From the NCBI GenBank assembly GCA_934654795.1, contig CAKUGT010000007.1, positions 6,053 through 70,052 of the forward strand: 64,000 bases of DNA. Reading direction: 5' to 3'. This DNA comes from an uncultured Collinsella sp. Its GTDB lineage: Bacteria > Actinomycetota > Coriobacteriia > Coriobacteriales > Coriobacteriaceae. This document shows positions 51,984-60,643 of this stretch, piece after piece; the first letter of the stretch is position 1, and each line of letters starts with the position of its first letter. A program made the translations under genes and the position numbers. The notes below the pieces were generated by a model, which was given only the letters and a program-made list of their open reading frames with translations, ran no database searches and was not told the origin of the DNA.

Positions 51984-52048
51984 GAATTCAAAAATCAGCT
52001 CCTACATTTTGAAGCGTATGGATACATCCGTGTCAAAGGGAGAAAGCC

Positions 52049-55000
52049 ATGGCAAACTATAGTCCACAGCACTTTGAGCCTCGGGCCAAGGCCGTCAACG
52101 TCAAGGGCGTTGCCAACCGCGCCGTCGCAACCGTTTTGACGGCGGGCCTCATCGCTCAGCCGCTCATGTCGCCGCTGGCGGCAATCGCCGCACCGTCAAC
52201 CGGTAACGGCGATTCTGTTCAGGGGGGGGGTAGTTCTGTAGAGAATACCGTTGCCGCCGGTAACCAAGCGGTCGTAAAGACGGCTGCCCAGCTGGCCGAG
52301 GAGTCGGCAAAGCAGCTCAAGGACGCTCAGGCCGCCTACGATGCCGCCCAGAAGAACGCCGATGCGGCGGGCCAGTCTCAAAAGCAGGCGCAGCAGCAAA
52401 AGAATCAGGCCTCGCAGGCTGTGAGCGACAACGAAATCGAGCAGAACGCAGCAGAAGTCGCCGCGCTCCAGGAGAAGATTGACGAGCTCAAAGCCGCCGT
52501 CGAAAAGACCGAGCAGCAGCAGAAGAAGCTGGGCGACCTGAACGATCAGCTCGATCAAGCCAACAAGAGTGTCGAGGATAAGACCCAGGCGCTCAAGGAC
52601 GCCAAGGCAAAGCAGGATGAGGCCAAGAAGGCCCTCGACGATGCCCAGGCCAAGCTCGAGGCCATGGGTATGGACGAGTACGAGGCCGCCAAGAAGGCCG
52701 TCGAGGACGCGCAGGCAAAGCTCGATGACGCCAATAAGGCCGTTACTACTGCACAGGCCAATCTGGACCAGGCCAAGGCTGCCGAGGCCAGCGCCCAGCA
52801 GGAAAAGCAGAATACCGAGGCAGCTTTGACGACTGCCCAGGCCAAGAAGCAGGAGACTGCTGCTGCTCTCGCAGCCGCAACCACCGCGCGCGATAACGCC
52901 CAGCAGAAGCTCGACCAGGCGCAGGCTGCACTCGATGCAGCTGTCTCGGGCACGGGTATCGATTTGAACGCGCTCAAGGCTGCCAAGGTCACTGCTGCCA
53001 GCGAGCTCGCGACCGCGCAGGCCGCGCTCGATGCCGCGACGACTGCAGACGCCACCGCACAGGCGAACCTGCAGGCTGCGCAGACTACCGTCACCGCCGC
53101 GCAGGAAAAGGCCAACGCCGCCAACGCTGCTGTGGCATCTGCCCAGTCTGCATACGATGCGGCAAACAAGGAGTACAAGGACGCGGCCAGTAAGCGTGAC
53201 GCCGCGAAGACGGCATACGAGCAGGCCCAGCAGACCGAAGCCGACAAGAAGGCGGAGTACGACCGACTCGTCGAGGTTCGTCAGCAGAAGCGTGCTGAAT
53301 ACGATGCAATTTGCACCGAAGTTACATCGGCAAAGAGCGCTTATGATGCCGCGAGCGCTGAAGTCGACAAGCTTAACCAGCAGATTGCCGACCTCAAGTC
53401 GAACATGACCGTAGACCAGAATGTCATCAGCCAGGGTATGTTCGGCTTCATGAACTACATCATCGGCGGCAGCCAATTCACAGCCACGCAGAAACAGAAC
53501 GCCCAGGACGCCGTATCGATGCTGACCGGTGCCGATGACAAGGCCGAGTGGTATGACAAGTACGTCGATCATGACATGTCTCGCGACACCAATCCACTTT
53601 CCTTGGAGCAGATGCGCAACGCCCTGACATATCTCGACACCCAGAACAACCTCCGCAAGGCGAACGGTCAGTCGGCACTCAGCGTCAGCCTCCGCATGAC
53701 TGTGGCAGCCGCCCTCAATACATCGTATTCATCGAACATCTGGGGACACTCTGGCTGCTACTATGATAACGGTGAAAATCTTGCCGGCGGCGGCGGCGCA
53801 TATACCGGCGGCGAGACTGAGGACACTCTCGGATGGCCCTATACCGGTCTCTACACTCAGGAGAAGGTTAATTACGAGAATTGGATTAAAAAGTACGGTG
53901 TGGATAGCGAGGCCGGCAAAGATCTCATGGCTCATCGCTATGATTCGTACTATATCTCCCAAAACTATTACGATGTGTATCACGGTACAAAAGATGAGAA
54001 CGGTAAGGAAAGAGGAGACAAGTGCGGGCACTATCTCAACATTATCGATTCCGCCACGGTGGCTATCGGTATCGCAACCGGTAGCGGAAGGAACACCGAT
54101 TCCGAGGTAACCGTATTCGATTACAGCGCTGATGACACTCAGGCTGATTTCACTGTCTCCGAGTTCAAGAAGCTCCTGAACGACTACATCGCTTCCGCCT
54201 ACAATGCAGGCGGCACGCAGGAGCAGAAGGAGCAGCTGAAGCAGCTGCAGAATAAGCTGGCAGAGGCGCAGAAAAATTACGGTTCAACCAGCAATGCCTA
54301 CTACGCTGCCGTCAATAAAAAGGATTCCGCACGCGACGCCTATACCGCGGCCGACACGAATGTGAACACCGCCAAGGGCGAGTACGAGAAGGCTAAGTCC
54401 GGCACCGCCGCCGCGAAGACGGCATACGACGCCGCCGAAGCCAAACTCAAGGGTATCGACGTCAAGACGCCCAAGACCAAGCTCGACGCCGTCAAGAGCG
54501 AGGCCGCTACTGCCCAGGCAGCTCTCGATAAGGCAAACGCCACGCTTGCTGACAGCAAGACGAAGGCAGCCGATGCCGCTGCTCACAAGGCGAAGGCTCG
54601 CAGTGCCCGCGATGCCGCCAAGGCAAAGTCCGACAAGGCCAACGAGGCGTATGGCAACGCCACGGCTTCGGTTAAGGACCTTACTGCCAAGCGTGATGCT
54701 GCCAAGACGGACCTTACGAACAAGCAGGGCGCCCTTGACAAGGCCAAGAAGGCCGATGACGCCGCCCAGGCTGGCGTAGGCAAGGCCCAGGCCGCGGATG
54801 CACAGGCCGCGACCGCTCTTTCGGACGCCAAGCAGGCAGTTGCCGCCAAGAAGCAGGCTGTGTCCGACGCGCAGGCCAAGGCCAAGGCTGCCGAGGGTGA
54901 GCTGGCCACCGCACACAAGGCCTTCGAGCGCTTTGCCGGCGCCCAGAAGGCGGTCGACGACGCCAAGGCCGCTTATGACGCTGCCGTCGCCGGTGTCGCC

Positions 55001-55558
55001 GATGCCCAGAAGCAGCTCGAGGCCGCCAACGAAGCCGTTGTCGATGCGAACCTCGATATCGTCAAGGCCAAGGCCGAGCTTGCCAACGACGAGGCACTCA
55101 AGGCCGATCTTGAGGCTGTCGACCACAAGGCATCCCTTGCTGCGGGCACGACGGGCAACGAGAAGCTGGTCAAGCTTAACGCTGCCTACGCTCGCTATAA
55201 GGTTGCCGTCGATGCCGCCGCTGGTCTCAAGGCTGCTCTGAGCGATGCCGATGCCAAGCTGTCCGATGCCAACGACGCCTATGCCGCCGCGCTGGCCGAG
55301 CTTGGCGATGCCAAGGATGCCCTGGCTGCCGCGCAGGCCGAGTACGACAAGTATCATCCCAAGGCTGAGCCGCAGGCCAAGCCTCAGGTTGCGCAGGCTG
55401 CTGCAAAGGCCCCCGTTGCCAAGAAACAGGCCGCGCCTGCCGCGCTCGCCCAGACCGGTGATGACTCTGCGCTTGCGGGCGAGGTCTTCGTTATCGGCGG
55501 TATTACGCTCGTGGCTGCGGGCGTGACGCTGGGCGATCGTCGTCGCAAGCAGATGTAG
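52049..55558 (+). CDS. Large cell-wall-anchored coiled-coil surface protein with CAP/SCP domain
   Basis: 1169 residues. Signal peptide about 1-48 (LIAQPLMSPLAAIAAPS). Two long Ala/Lys-rich coiled coils (about 70-440 and 710-1110) flank a central domain (about 455-710) with NNLRKANGQSALSV, NIWGHSGCYYDNGENLAGG and GHYLNII, the histidine, GEN and HY pattern of CAP/SCP proteins. The C terminus has LAQTGD, a hydrophobic segment and RRRKQM, a sortase signal variant with Ala in place of Pro. It should form a long stalk on the cell wall. A run of nine G at codons 58-61, just after the signal peptide, could allow on-off switching. Confidence 0.88.
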   Translation: MANYSPQHFEPRAKAVNVKGVANRAVATVLTAGLIAQPLMSPLAAIAAPSTGNGDSVQGGGSSVENTVAAGNQAVVKTAAQLAEESAKQLKDAQAAYDAAQKNADAAGQSQKQAQQQKNQASQAVSDNEIEQNAAEVAALQEKIDELKAAVEKTEQQQKKLGDLNDQLDQANKSVEDKTQALKDAKAKQDEAKKALDDAQAKLEAMGMDEYEAAKKAVEDAQAKLDDANKAVTTAQANLDQAKAAEASAQQEKQNTEAALTTAQAKKQETAAALAAATTARDNAQQKLDQAQAALDAAVSGTGIDLNALKAAKVTAASELATAQAALDAATTADATAQANLQAAQTTVTAAQEKANAANAAVASAQSAYDAANKEYKDAASKRDAAKTAYEQAQQTEADKKAEYDRLVEVRQQKRAEYDAICTEVTSAKSAYDAASAEVDKLNQQIADLKSNMTVDQNVISQGMFGFMNYIIGGSQFTATQKQNAQDAVSMLTGADDKAEWYDKYVDHDMSRDTNPLSLEQMRNALTYLDTQNNLRKANGQSALSVSLRMTVAAALNTSYSSNIWGHSGCYYDNGENLAGGGGAYTGGETEDTLGWPYTGLYTQEKVNYENWIKKYGVDSEAGKDLMAHRYDSYYISQNYYDVYHGTKDENGKERGDKCGHYLNIIDSATVAIGIATGSGRNTDSEVTVFDYSADDTQADFTVSEFKKLLNDYIASAYNAGGTQEQKEQLKQLQNKLAEAQKNYGSTSNAYYAAVNKKDSARDAYTAADTNVNTAKGEYEKAKSGTAAAKTAYDAAEAKLKGIDVKTPKTKLDAVKSEAATAQAALDKANATLADSKTKAADAAAHKAKARSARDAAKAKSDKANEAYGNATASVKDLTAKRDAAKTDLTNKQGALDKAKKADDAAQAGVGKAQAADAQAATALSDAKQAVAAKKQAVSDAQAKAKAAEGELATAHKAFERFAGAQKAVDDAKAAYDAAVAGVADAQKQLEAANEAVVDANLDIVKAKAELANDEALKADLEAVDHKASLAAGTTGNEKLVKLNAAYARYKVAVDAAAGLKAALSDADAKLSDANDAYAAALAELGDAKDALAAAQAEYDKYHPKAEPQAKPQVAQAAAKAPVAKKQAAPAALAQTGDDSALAGEVFVIGGITLVAAGVTLGDRRRKQM
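52222..52230 (+). repeat. G9 homopolymer in the surface-protein gene
   Basis: Nine consecutive G encode the end of Gln58, then Gly-Gly-Gly. The tract keeps the downstream frame open here; gain or loss of one G would truncate the protein soon after the signal peptide. Confidence 0.9.
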
Positions 55559-55626
55559 CGTTTCGGGCGTAGATTCTGCAAACGAACTTCGTTTCATAGC
55601 AGGAACGTTTCGATAGCTAAACCAAT

Positions 55627-55667
55627 AAGGCCGGCGCGCTGTTAAACGCAGCGCGCCGGCCTTTCTT
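55627..55667 (+). terminator. Terminator after the CAP surface protein
   Basis: AAGGCCGGCGCGCTG (55627-55641) pairs perfectly with CAGCGCGCCGGCCTT (55649-55663), then TCTTT. Confidence 0.92.
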
Positions 55668-55679
55668 TGCGTTGGTATC

Positions 55680-55719
55680 AAAAAGCCCGGTCGGTAGCCG
55701 CGAAAGCTACCGACCGGGC
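55680..55719 (-). terminator. Terminator after the OPT transporter
   Basis: GCCCGGTCGGTAGC (55685-55698) pairs with GCTACCGACCGGGC (55706-55719); on the minus strand it is followed by TTTTT. Confidence 0.92.
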
Positions 55720-55760
55720 AAATCGTAGGCAATATGGTTGCTGTCGAGCAGCTGCTCAGC

Positions 55761-57464
55761 TTAGCCCAGCAGGCTTAAGCCCACGGAGACAAACGCCAGG
55801 ATAACGCCGACGATGGACTCGCCGCCGAGCAGGCCGCTGGCGACAACCAGGCCCTGTTCCTGGAAGGCGGCGTCCTTGGCAGCCCTCTCCTCGTCAGAAA
55901 GACCAGCGGTGGCGTCGCGGTGGGCGGACCACTTGTCGTAGGCGAGCTTGACGCAGGAGCCCAGGAATGCCGTGAGTGACATGTAGAACGGCAGGTACAC
56001 GCCCAGGCCGATCATCATGGCTGGAATGCCGAGCCAGTACATGACGATGCCGGCGATAAAGCCGCCAACGAACCACGGCACGCTCGGGATGCCCGAGACC
56101 ATGGTGGCGACCACACTTGCCTGCGCGGCAACAAAGCTCTTGTCGGGGCCAAAGGCGTCCGGGCCATAGGCGGTGACGAGCGCGACCATGACGGCTGCGG
56201 CGACCAGGGCGCCCACGATGCCGCCAATAGCTTGGCCGATCCACTGCGCACGCGGGTTGGTGCCCAGCACGGCGCCGGCCTTAAAGTCGTTCATGACGTC
56301 GCCCGCAAGGCCGCACGCCACGGCTACGATGCCGGCGATAAAGAACAGCTTGACCTGAGCGATCTGTGCGAAGGCAGCCACGATGAGCATAACGATGAGG
56401 CCAAAGATTTCCATGGGGTCGATGCCCGTCTGGCCGCAGCTCTGTGCGCTCATGATGGTGGTGACAAAGGTGAACAGCGTGACGATGACGGCCGGAACGG
56501 GGCCAAGGTCAAGCACGATGGCGATGACCACGGCGATGGCGGCAGCGCCTAGGCCGATGATGCCGGCGTCGAGCTTAAGGGAGCCCGAGATGAGCGACTG
56601 CTCGTCGGTGTCGGTGGAGCTGTCGGCGGCAAGACCGCGGACGATGCCGGCGACCTGCGGCAGGATGTCCTTGAGGACGACGGCGACGCCAAAGCCCATC
56701 ATAAGGCCCATGCCGAGGGACTTGACGATGCCCTGCGCAGTCACAACGTCGAACAGACCGGCAGCGGTGCCGCCCACGATGATGCCAAAGTTGCCCAGCA
56801 GCGCGCCGGCAAACCAGAAGGCGACCGGGGCGAAGCCCACGAGGAAGCCGACGGAGAGCAGCATGGGCGAGTTGTAGATACCAAAGGTCACGCCGGGGAT
56901 GTTGAGCGTGCACAGCATGCTGGGCACCACGCCCAGGGCGTCGCGCAGCACGCTATAGATGCCGGCGATGGCCATGGAACCAAAGAGCTGCTTGCCGGTT
57001 TTGCCGCCAGCCTCGGTCGCGCGCAAAGTCTGAGCTGCGGCGTTGCCGGTGGGGAACTCAAGCGCGGCGTCCACGATAAAGTGACGGTGGATGAGCGCGG
57101 TGGCCAGCAGGCCCAGGATGGTGCCGGCGAGTGCCACGATAAACATGTCGAGCCAGCTGATCTGGTCGGCATAGCCCAGCATCCAGGCGCCCGGGATGGT
57201 AAACGCCAGGCCGCCGGCGACCATGGCGCCCGCGGACATGATGGTGTGGGTGACGTTTGCCTCGTTGAGGCTGGCGTTGCCCATGAGCTTAAGGAAGAAC
57301 AGCGAGATGACGGCAGCGAAGACGATCGGCCAGGGGAGTGCGCCCATCTTGAGGGCGGTGTAGGCCGAGCTTGCCGTGATGATCACGCAGCCAAGGGCGC
57401 CGATGACGACGCCGCGCAGCGTGAGTTGCCCGCGCATCGAAGCGCGGTTCAAGGGATTGCTCAT
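55761..57464 (-). CDS. OPT-family oligopeptide transporter
   Basis: 567 residues with about fourteen helices. N-terminal TASSAYTALKMGALPWPI and NEANVTHTIMSAG, plus EFPTGNAAAQTLRATE, are typical of the bacterial OPT branch, proton-coupled importers of small peptides or metal chelates. The substrate cannot be fixed. ATG 57464 follows AAAGGAG, and the gene has its own terminator, so it is monocistronic. Gly-Ser-Asp linkers (AADSSTDTDEQ) break the helices mid-protein. Confidence 0.92.
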   Translation of the reverse strand: MSNPLNRASMRGQLTLRGVVIGALGCVIITASSAYTALKMGALPWPIVFAAVISLFFLKLMGNASLNEANVTHTIMSAGAMVAGGLAFTIPGAWMLGYADQISWLDMFIVALAGTILGLLATALIHRHFIVDAALEFPTGNAAAQTLRATEAGGKTGKQLFGSMAIAGIYSVLRDALGVVPSMLCTLNIPGVTFGIYNSPMLLSVGFLVGFAPVAFWFAGALLGNFGIIVGGTAAGLFDVVTAQGIVKSLGMGLMMGFGVAVVLKDILPQVAGIVRGLAADSSTDTDEQSLISGSLKLDAGIIGLGAAAIAVVIAIVLDLGPVPAVIVTLFTFVTTIMSAQSCGQTGIDPMEIFGLIVMLIVAAFAQIAQVKLFFIAGIVAVACGLAGDVMNDFKAGAVLGTNPRAQWIGQAIGGIVGALVAAAVMVALVTAYGPDAFGPDKSFVAAQASVVATMVSGIPSVPWFVGGFIAGIVMYWLGIPAMMIGLGVYLPFYMSLTAFLGSCVKLAYDKWSAHRDATAGLSDEERAAKDAAFQEQGLVVASGLLGGESIVGVILAFVSVGLSLLG

Positions 57465-57656
57465 ATAAAACTCCTTTGCGTATATCCGCTTCCCCCGGGA
57501 GCGCCGCTACGGATACGGCGCGGGAAGTCGGGTTACCAAGGGCCGCCGCGTGAGCTCGCGCACGACCGCGCACCAGTATAGCCGCAAGCTAGTCATTTTG
57601 GGATGACTGGTTTAGGTAGGCGATATACTGCTGGGCAGACGAAAGGAGCGCCGACG

Positions 57657-58508
57657 ATGCTTAATGGGTGCGCATATATATTGACGGTCGACGTGGGCAA
57701 CACGTTCATTCGCTTTGGCCTGTTTGCAGAGGATTCGGCCGCGGCGCAGGAATGCCCGCTTGCGACGTGCGAGATCACGACGCCGTCGAGCATTACGGCC
57801 GATGAAGCGCGTATGCGTCTCGCTCAAGTCATGGCCGCGCTGGCGGCCGATGCGGGCATGCCGGGCACGCTTGCACCCACGGCTGCCGTGCTGAGCTGCG
57901 TGGTGCCGGCACTCGAACGCCCGTGGAAGGCGGCGCTTTCCCGTACCTGCACGGGGCGCGTGCTCACCGTGGGGCCGGGTCTCAAGACCGGCATGCCCGT
58001 GCACTACGACGACCCGGCCGAGATCGGCCCCGATCGCATCGCCGACGCCGTGGCGGCCCGTGCCGTCTACGGCTCTCCGTGCATCGTGATCGACTTGGGT
58101 ACCACGACCAATATCGAGGTCATCGACGCGCGCGGTACCTTTGTGGGCGGCGTCATCGCGCCGGGCTTGGCACTCGGCGCCCGCTCGCTTTCGGCCGCTG
58201 CGGCGCGTCTGCCGCAGGTTGAGCCTTCGGCGCCAACGCACGTCATCGGCCGCAACACGCGCGAGGCCATGCGTTCGGGCGTGGTCTTGGGCGAGGTAGC
58301 CCGCATCGACGGCATGCTCGACATGGTGCTTGCCGAGATGCGCTCGACCAAGGCGGCGGGGGAGGATGGCGTGCCCATCGTCATTACCGGCGACGATGCC
58401 GAGGCGCTCGCGGCGTTGGTCGGCCACAGTCTGACGGTAGATGACGCACTGACGCTGCGGGGTCTCGCCGAGCTCTACCGCATCAACCAAAAGCCCCGCC
58501 GCGTGTAA
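57657..58508 (+). CDS. coaX: Type III pantothenate kinase
   Basis: 283 residues. First step of coenzyme A synthesis, phosphorylating pantothenate in the cytoplasm. ASKHA motifs: TVDVGNTFIRFGL (phosphate 1), GPDRIADAVAA, IDLGTTTNIEV (phosphate 2), and GGVIAPGLALGARSL. Length is slightly above the 255-260 usual for CoaX. ATG 57657 follows AAAGGAG at nine bases. The frame extends a little upstream without a ribosome binding site. It needs monovalent cation and is not feedback-inhibited by CoA, as known for the type. Confidence 0.93.
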   Translation: MLNGCAYILTVDVGNTFIRFGLFAEDSAAAQECPLATCEITTPSSITADEARMRLAQVMAALAADAGMPGTLAPTAAVLSCVVPALERPWKAALSRTCTGRVLTVGPGLKTGMPVHYDDPAEIGPDRIADAVAARAVYGSPCIVIDLGTTTNIEVIDARGTFVGGVIAPGLALGARSLSAAAARLPQVEPSAPTHVIGRNTREAMRSGVVLGEVARIDGMLDMVLAEMRSTKAAGEDGVPIVITGDDAEALAALVGHSLTVDDALTLRGLAELYRINQKPRRV

Positions 58509-58592
58509 AAGTGAGGGCGCCGGTGGGACAAACGCCTCCACCTTTCACCTGCTACAATGGGTCAAACTATTGCGATTACGGAGGTGTCTGCC

Positions 58593-59117
58593 ATGTCGGA
58601 CGATCTTCATCAAACTTCGTCAGGCAAGCGCCTGGACGTTATTAGCTGGGACGAGTTCTTTATGAGCGTGGCCATTGCCGCGCAGCGCCGCAGCAAGGAC
58701 CCCAACACGCAGGTTGGTGCGTGCATCGCCAGCACCAACCACCGCATCCTTTCGGTGGGCTACAACGGTACACCCTCGGCGCTCAACGATGATTTTTTCC
58801 CGTGGGGTACGAGCGACGACCCGCTGCAGGACAAGCACAACTACGTGGTCCATGCCGAGGCCAACGCCGTGCTCAACTACCGTGGCTCGCTCAAGGACCT
58901 CGAGGGTTCCACGGTCTACGTCACGCTGTTCCCGTGCCACGACTGCGCCAAGATCCTGGCGCAGGTGGGCGTGGGCGAGGTCGTCTACCTGGACAACAAG
59001 TACGCCGACACCGATGACGGCCGTATCAGCCGCCGCATCCTCGACTCCTGTGGCATCAGCTACCGCCAGGTTATCGTCGATGTTCACATCGGCACCGAGG
59101 GGCAGGCTCAGCAGTAG
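58593..59117 (+). CDS. dCMP deaminase family protein
   Basis: 174 residues. The zinc-binding motifs are HAEANAVLN (histidine and proton-shuttling glutamate) and PCHDCAK (two cysteines). NTQVGACIAS and GYNGTPSALNDD match dCMP deaminases (ComEB type) that convert dCMP to dUMP for thymidylate synthesis. ATG 58593 is preceded by GGAGG. Upstream is TACAAT at 58553, a possible -10. It lies after coaX with an 84-base gap and is probably separately transcribed. Confidence 0.9.
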   Translation: MSDDLHQTSSGKRLDVISWDEFFMSVAIAAQRRSKDPNTQVGACIASTNHRILSVGYNGTPSALNDDFFPWGTSDDPLQDKHNYVVHAEANAVLNYRGSLKDLEGSTVYVTLFPCHDCAKILAQVGVGEVVYLDNKYADTDDGRISRRILDSCGISYRQVIVDVHIGTEGQAQQ

Positions 59118-59289
59118 CGCGTGGCAACGTCAGCTGGCAACAAAAGGCGGCCAAAAGAGCCCCGTCCCAAATTGACTACTCGTGAAAGTCGCGTCTGCGC
59201 GCATGGACGGCTCGTGAGCGGGTACACGGCTGTAGTAACATAGCTTCTGTCCGCGGGCGCGCCCGCGTAATTGTGAGAAAGGAGCCCCT

Positions 59290-59568
59290 GTGGCTGTTAA
59301 CGAAGAGCTGCTTAAGAAGGTTCTTGAAGAGATTCGCCCCAACCTGCAGGCCGACGGCGGCGATATGGAGTATGTGGGTGTTGACGACGAGGGCGTCGTC
59401 AAACTGGAGCTGCAGGGCGCTTGCGCCGGCTGCCCCATGAGCTCGCTGACCCTGTCCATGGGTATTGAGCGTATCCTCAAGGAGCATGTGCCCGGCGTTA
59501 CCCGTGTCGAGCAGGTCAATGCCTCCGGCGAGACCGACGACCTGTACGACGAGTACGCGCCGTTCTAA
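59290..59568 (+). CDS. nfu: NifU-like Fe-S cluster carrier (Nfu domain)
   Basis: 92 residues, a single Nfu domain with IRPNLQADGGDMEYVGV and the cluster-binding CAGCPMSS (CxxC). It would hold a 4Fe-4S cluster between two subunits and pass it to apo-proteins; this fits a cell rich in radical SAM and polyferredoxin proteins. The start is GTG at 59290 with AAAGGAG six bases upstream. A hairpin follows the stop. Confidence 0.93.
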   Translation: MAVNEELLKKVLEEIRPNLQADGGDMEYVGVDDEGVVKLELQGACAGCPMSSLTLSMGIERILKEHVPGVTRVEQVNASGETDDLYDEYAPF

Positions 59569-59617
59569 GATGCGAAAGCTGCGGACGGCATACTCCGCAT
59601 AGACGTTACGCCCAAAT

Positions 59618-59652
59618 ATGCGGCTGCGAGCGCAAGGCCCGCGGCCGCATTT
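59618..59652 (+). terminator. Terminator after nfu
   Basis: ATGCGGC (59618-59624) pairs with GCCGCAT (59644-59650), followed by TTGT. Moderate strength. Confidence 0.6.
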
Positions 59653-59677
59653 GTATGTAGGGAGTAGGAGGGTCGAC

Positions 59678-60499
59678 ATGCTCAACGACTTCTACCATAT
59701 GCTTGATCCCGTCGCCATTTCGGCGGGGCCCATCACCATCTACTGGTACGGCTTGGCCTATGTGGTCGGCGCCCTGCTCACGGCGGTCGTCATGTACCGC
59801 ACGCAGCGTCGCTGGGGCTTTAACATCACGATTGACGACTTGACGAGTGTCGTGGTCGGCGTGGTCTTTGGCCTCATTATCGGTGCGCGCCTGTTCTACG
59901 TCGTCTTTTACGGTGATGGCTACTACTGGGCACATCCGCTCGAGATCTTTGCCACCAACGAAGGCGGCATGAGCTTCCACGGTGGCCTGGTCGGCGGCAT
60001 TATCGGCGGCATCATCGTGTGCCGCATGTATAAGCTCGACGCATGGACTCTGGCAGACCTTGCCGTCATCGGCGCGCCGCTGGCCTTGTGTCTGGGCCGT
60101 TGTGCCAACTTTGTCAACGGCGAGCTGTGGGGCAAGCCGACCGATCTGCCATGGGGCGTGGTCTTTGGCGGGGCTGCGGGCGATATGCCGCGTCACCCCT
60201 CCCAACTCTACGAGGCATTTCTTGAGGGCATCGTGCTCTTTTGCATTCTGCAGGTGCTCAGCCGCAAAAAGCCGCTACTGCCCCAAGGCACGTTTATGGG
60301 CGCGTTCGTGATGGGTTACGGCATCGTCCGCTTCCTGGTTGAGTTTGTGCGCGTGCCCGATGCCCAGCTGGGCTATCTGCTGGGCGGCGTCATCACGATG
60401 GGTCAGCTGCTGAGTCTTCCGCTCGTTATTGCGGGCCTGGCGCTCGTCATCTTTGCTCGTCGCCGCAATCGCCCCCAGCGCATCTACCTCGACGCCTAA
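59678..60499 (+). CDS. lgt: Prolipoprotein diacylglyceryl transferase
   Basis: 273 residues with seven helices. It attaches diacylglycerol to the lipobox cysteine, the first step of lipoprotein maturation; several lipoproteins are encoded in this window. Motifs: WYGLAYVVGAL, SFHGGLVGG (essential histidine region), the signature GRCANFVNGELWG (usual GNF is ANF) and HPSQLYEA. ATG 59678 has TAGGAGGG six bases before. The frame extends 20 codons upstream but without a ribosome binding site. Confidence 0.94.
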   Translation: MLNDFYHMLDPVAISAGPITIYWYGLAYVVGALLTAVVMYRTQRRWGFNITIDDLTSVVVGVVFGLIIGARLFYVVFYGDGYYWAHPLEIFATNEGGMSFHGGLVGGIIGGIIVCRMYKLDAWTLADLAVIGAPLALCLGRCANFVNGELWGKPTDLPWGVVFGGAAGDMPRHPSQLYEAFLEGIVLFCILQVLSRKKPLLPQGTFMGAFVMGYGIVRFLVEFVRVPDAQLGYLLGGVITMGQLLSLPLVIAGLALVIFARRRNRPQRIYLDA

Positions 60500-60508
60500 C
60501 CACCACAT

Positions 60509-60543
60509 ACCACCACAAAGGGGACAGGCACCTTTATGGTGGT
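60509..60543. repeat. GGGACAG palindrome, family CCACCAC (copy 2)
   Basis: ACCACCACAAAG, core GGGACAGG, CACCTTTATGGTGGT. It lies directly upstream of an oppositely oriented CCTGCC-family copy, the two sharing the middle ACGATGACAGAACC. Confidence 0.87.
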
Positions 60544-60569
60544 TTGCTGGGCAACGATGACAGAACCGT

Positions 60570-60624
60570 AACGTTTCCCCAGATAAAACCTGCCAAAATA
60601 AACCTGTCCCTTTTTGGCAGGTTT
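60570..60624 (-). repeat. GGGACAG palindrome, family CCTGCC (copy 6, inverted)
   Basis: In reverse orientation: AAACCTGCCAAAAA, GGGACAGG, TTTATTTTGGCAGG, TTTTATCTGGGG, AAACG. With the previous copy it forms a head-to-head pair in front of the DUF6020-like gene. Confidence 0.88.
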
Positions 60625-60643
60625 CTAGAAAGGCTTTCGGACT

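Noticed and set aside
52196..53572. Long minus-strand frames opposite the CAP surface protein
   Set aside because: Leu/Gly/Val-rich antisense of Ala/Lys coiled coil. No start signals or motifs.
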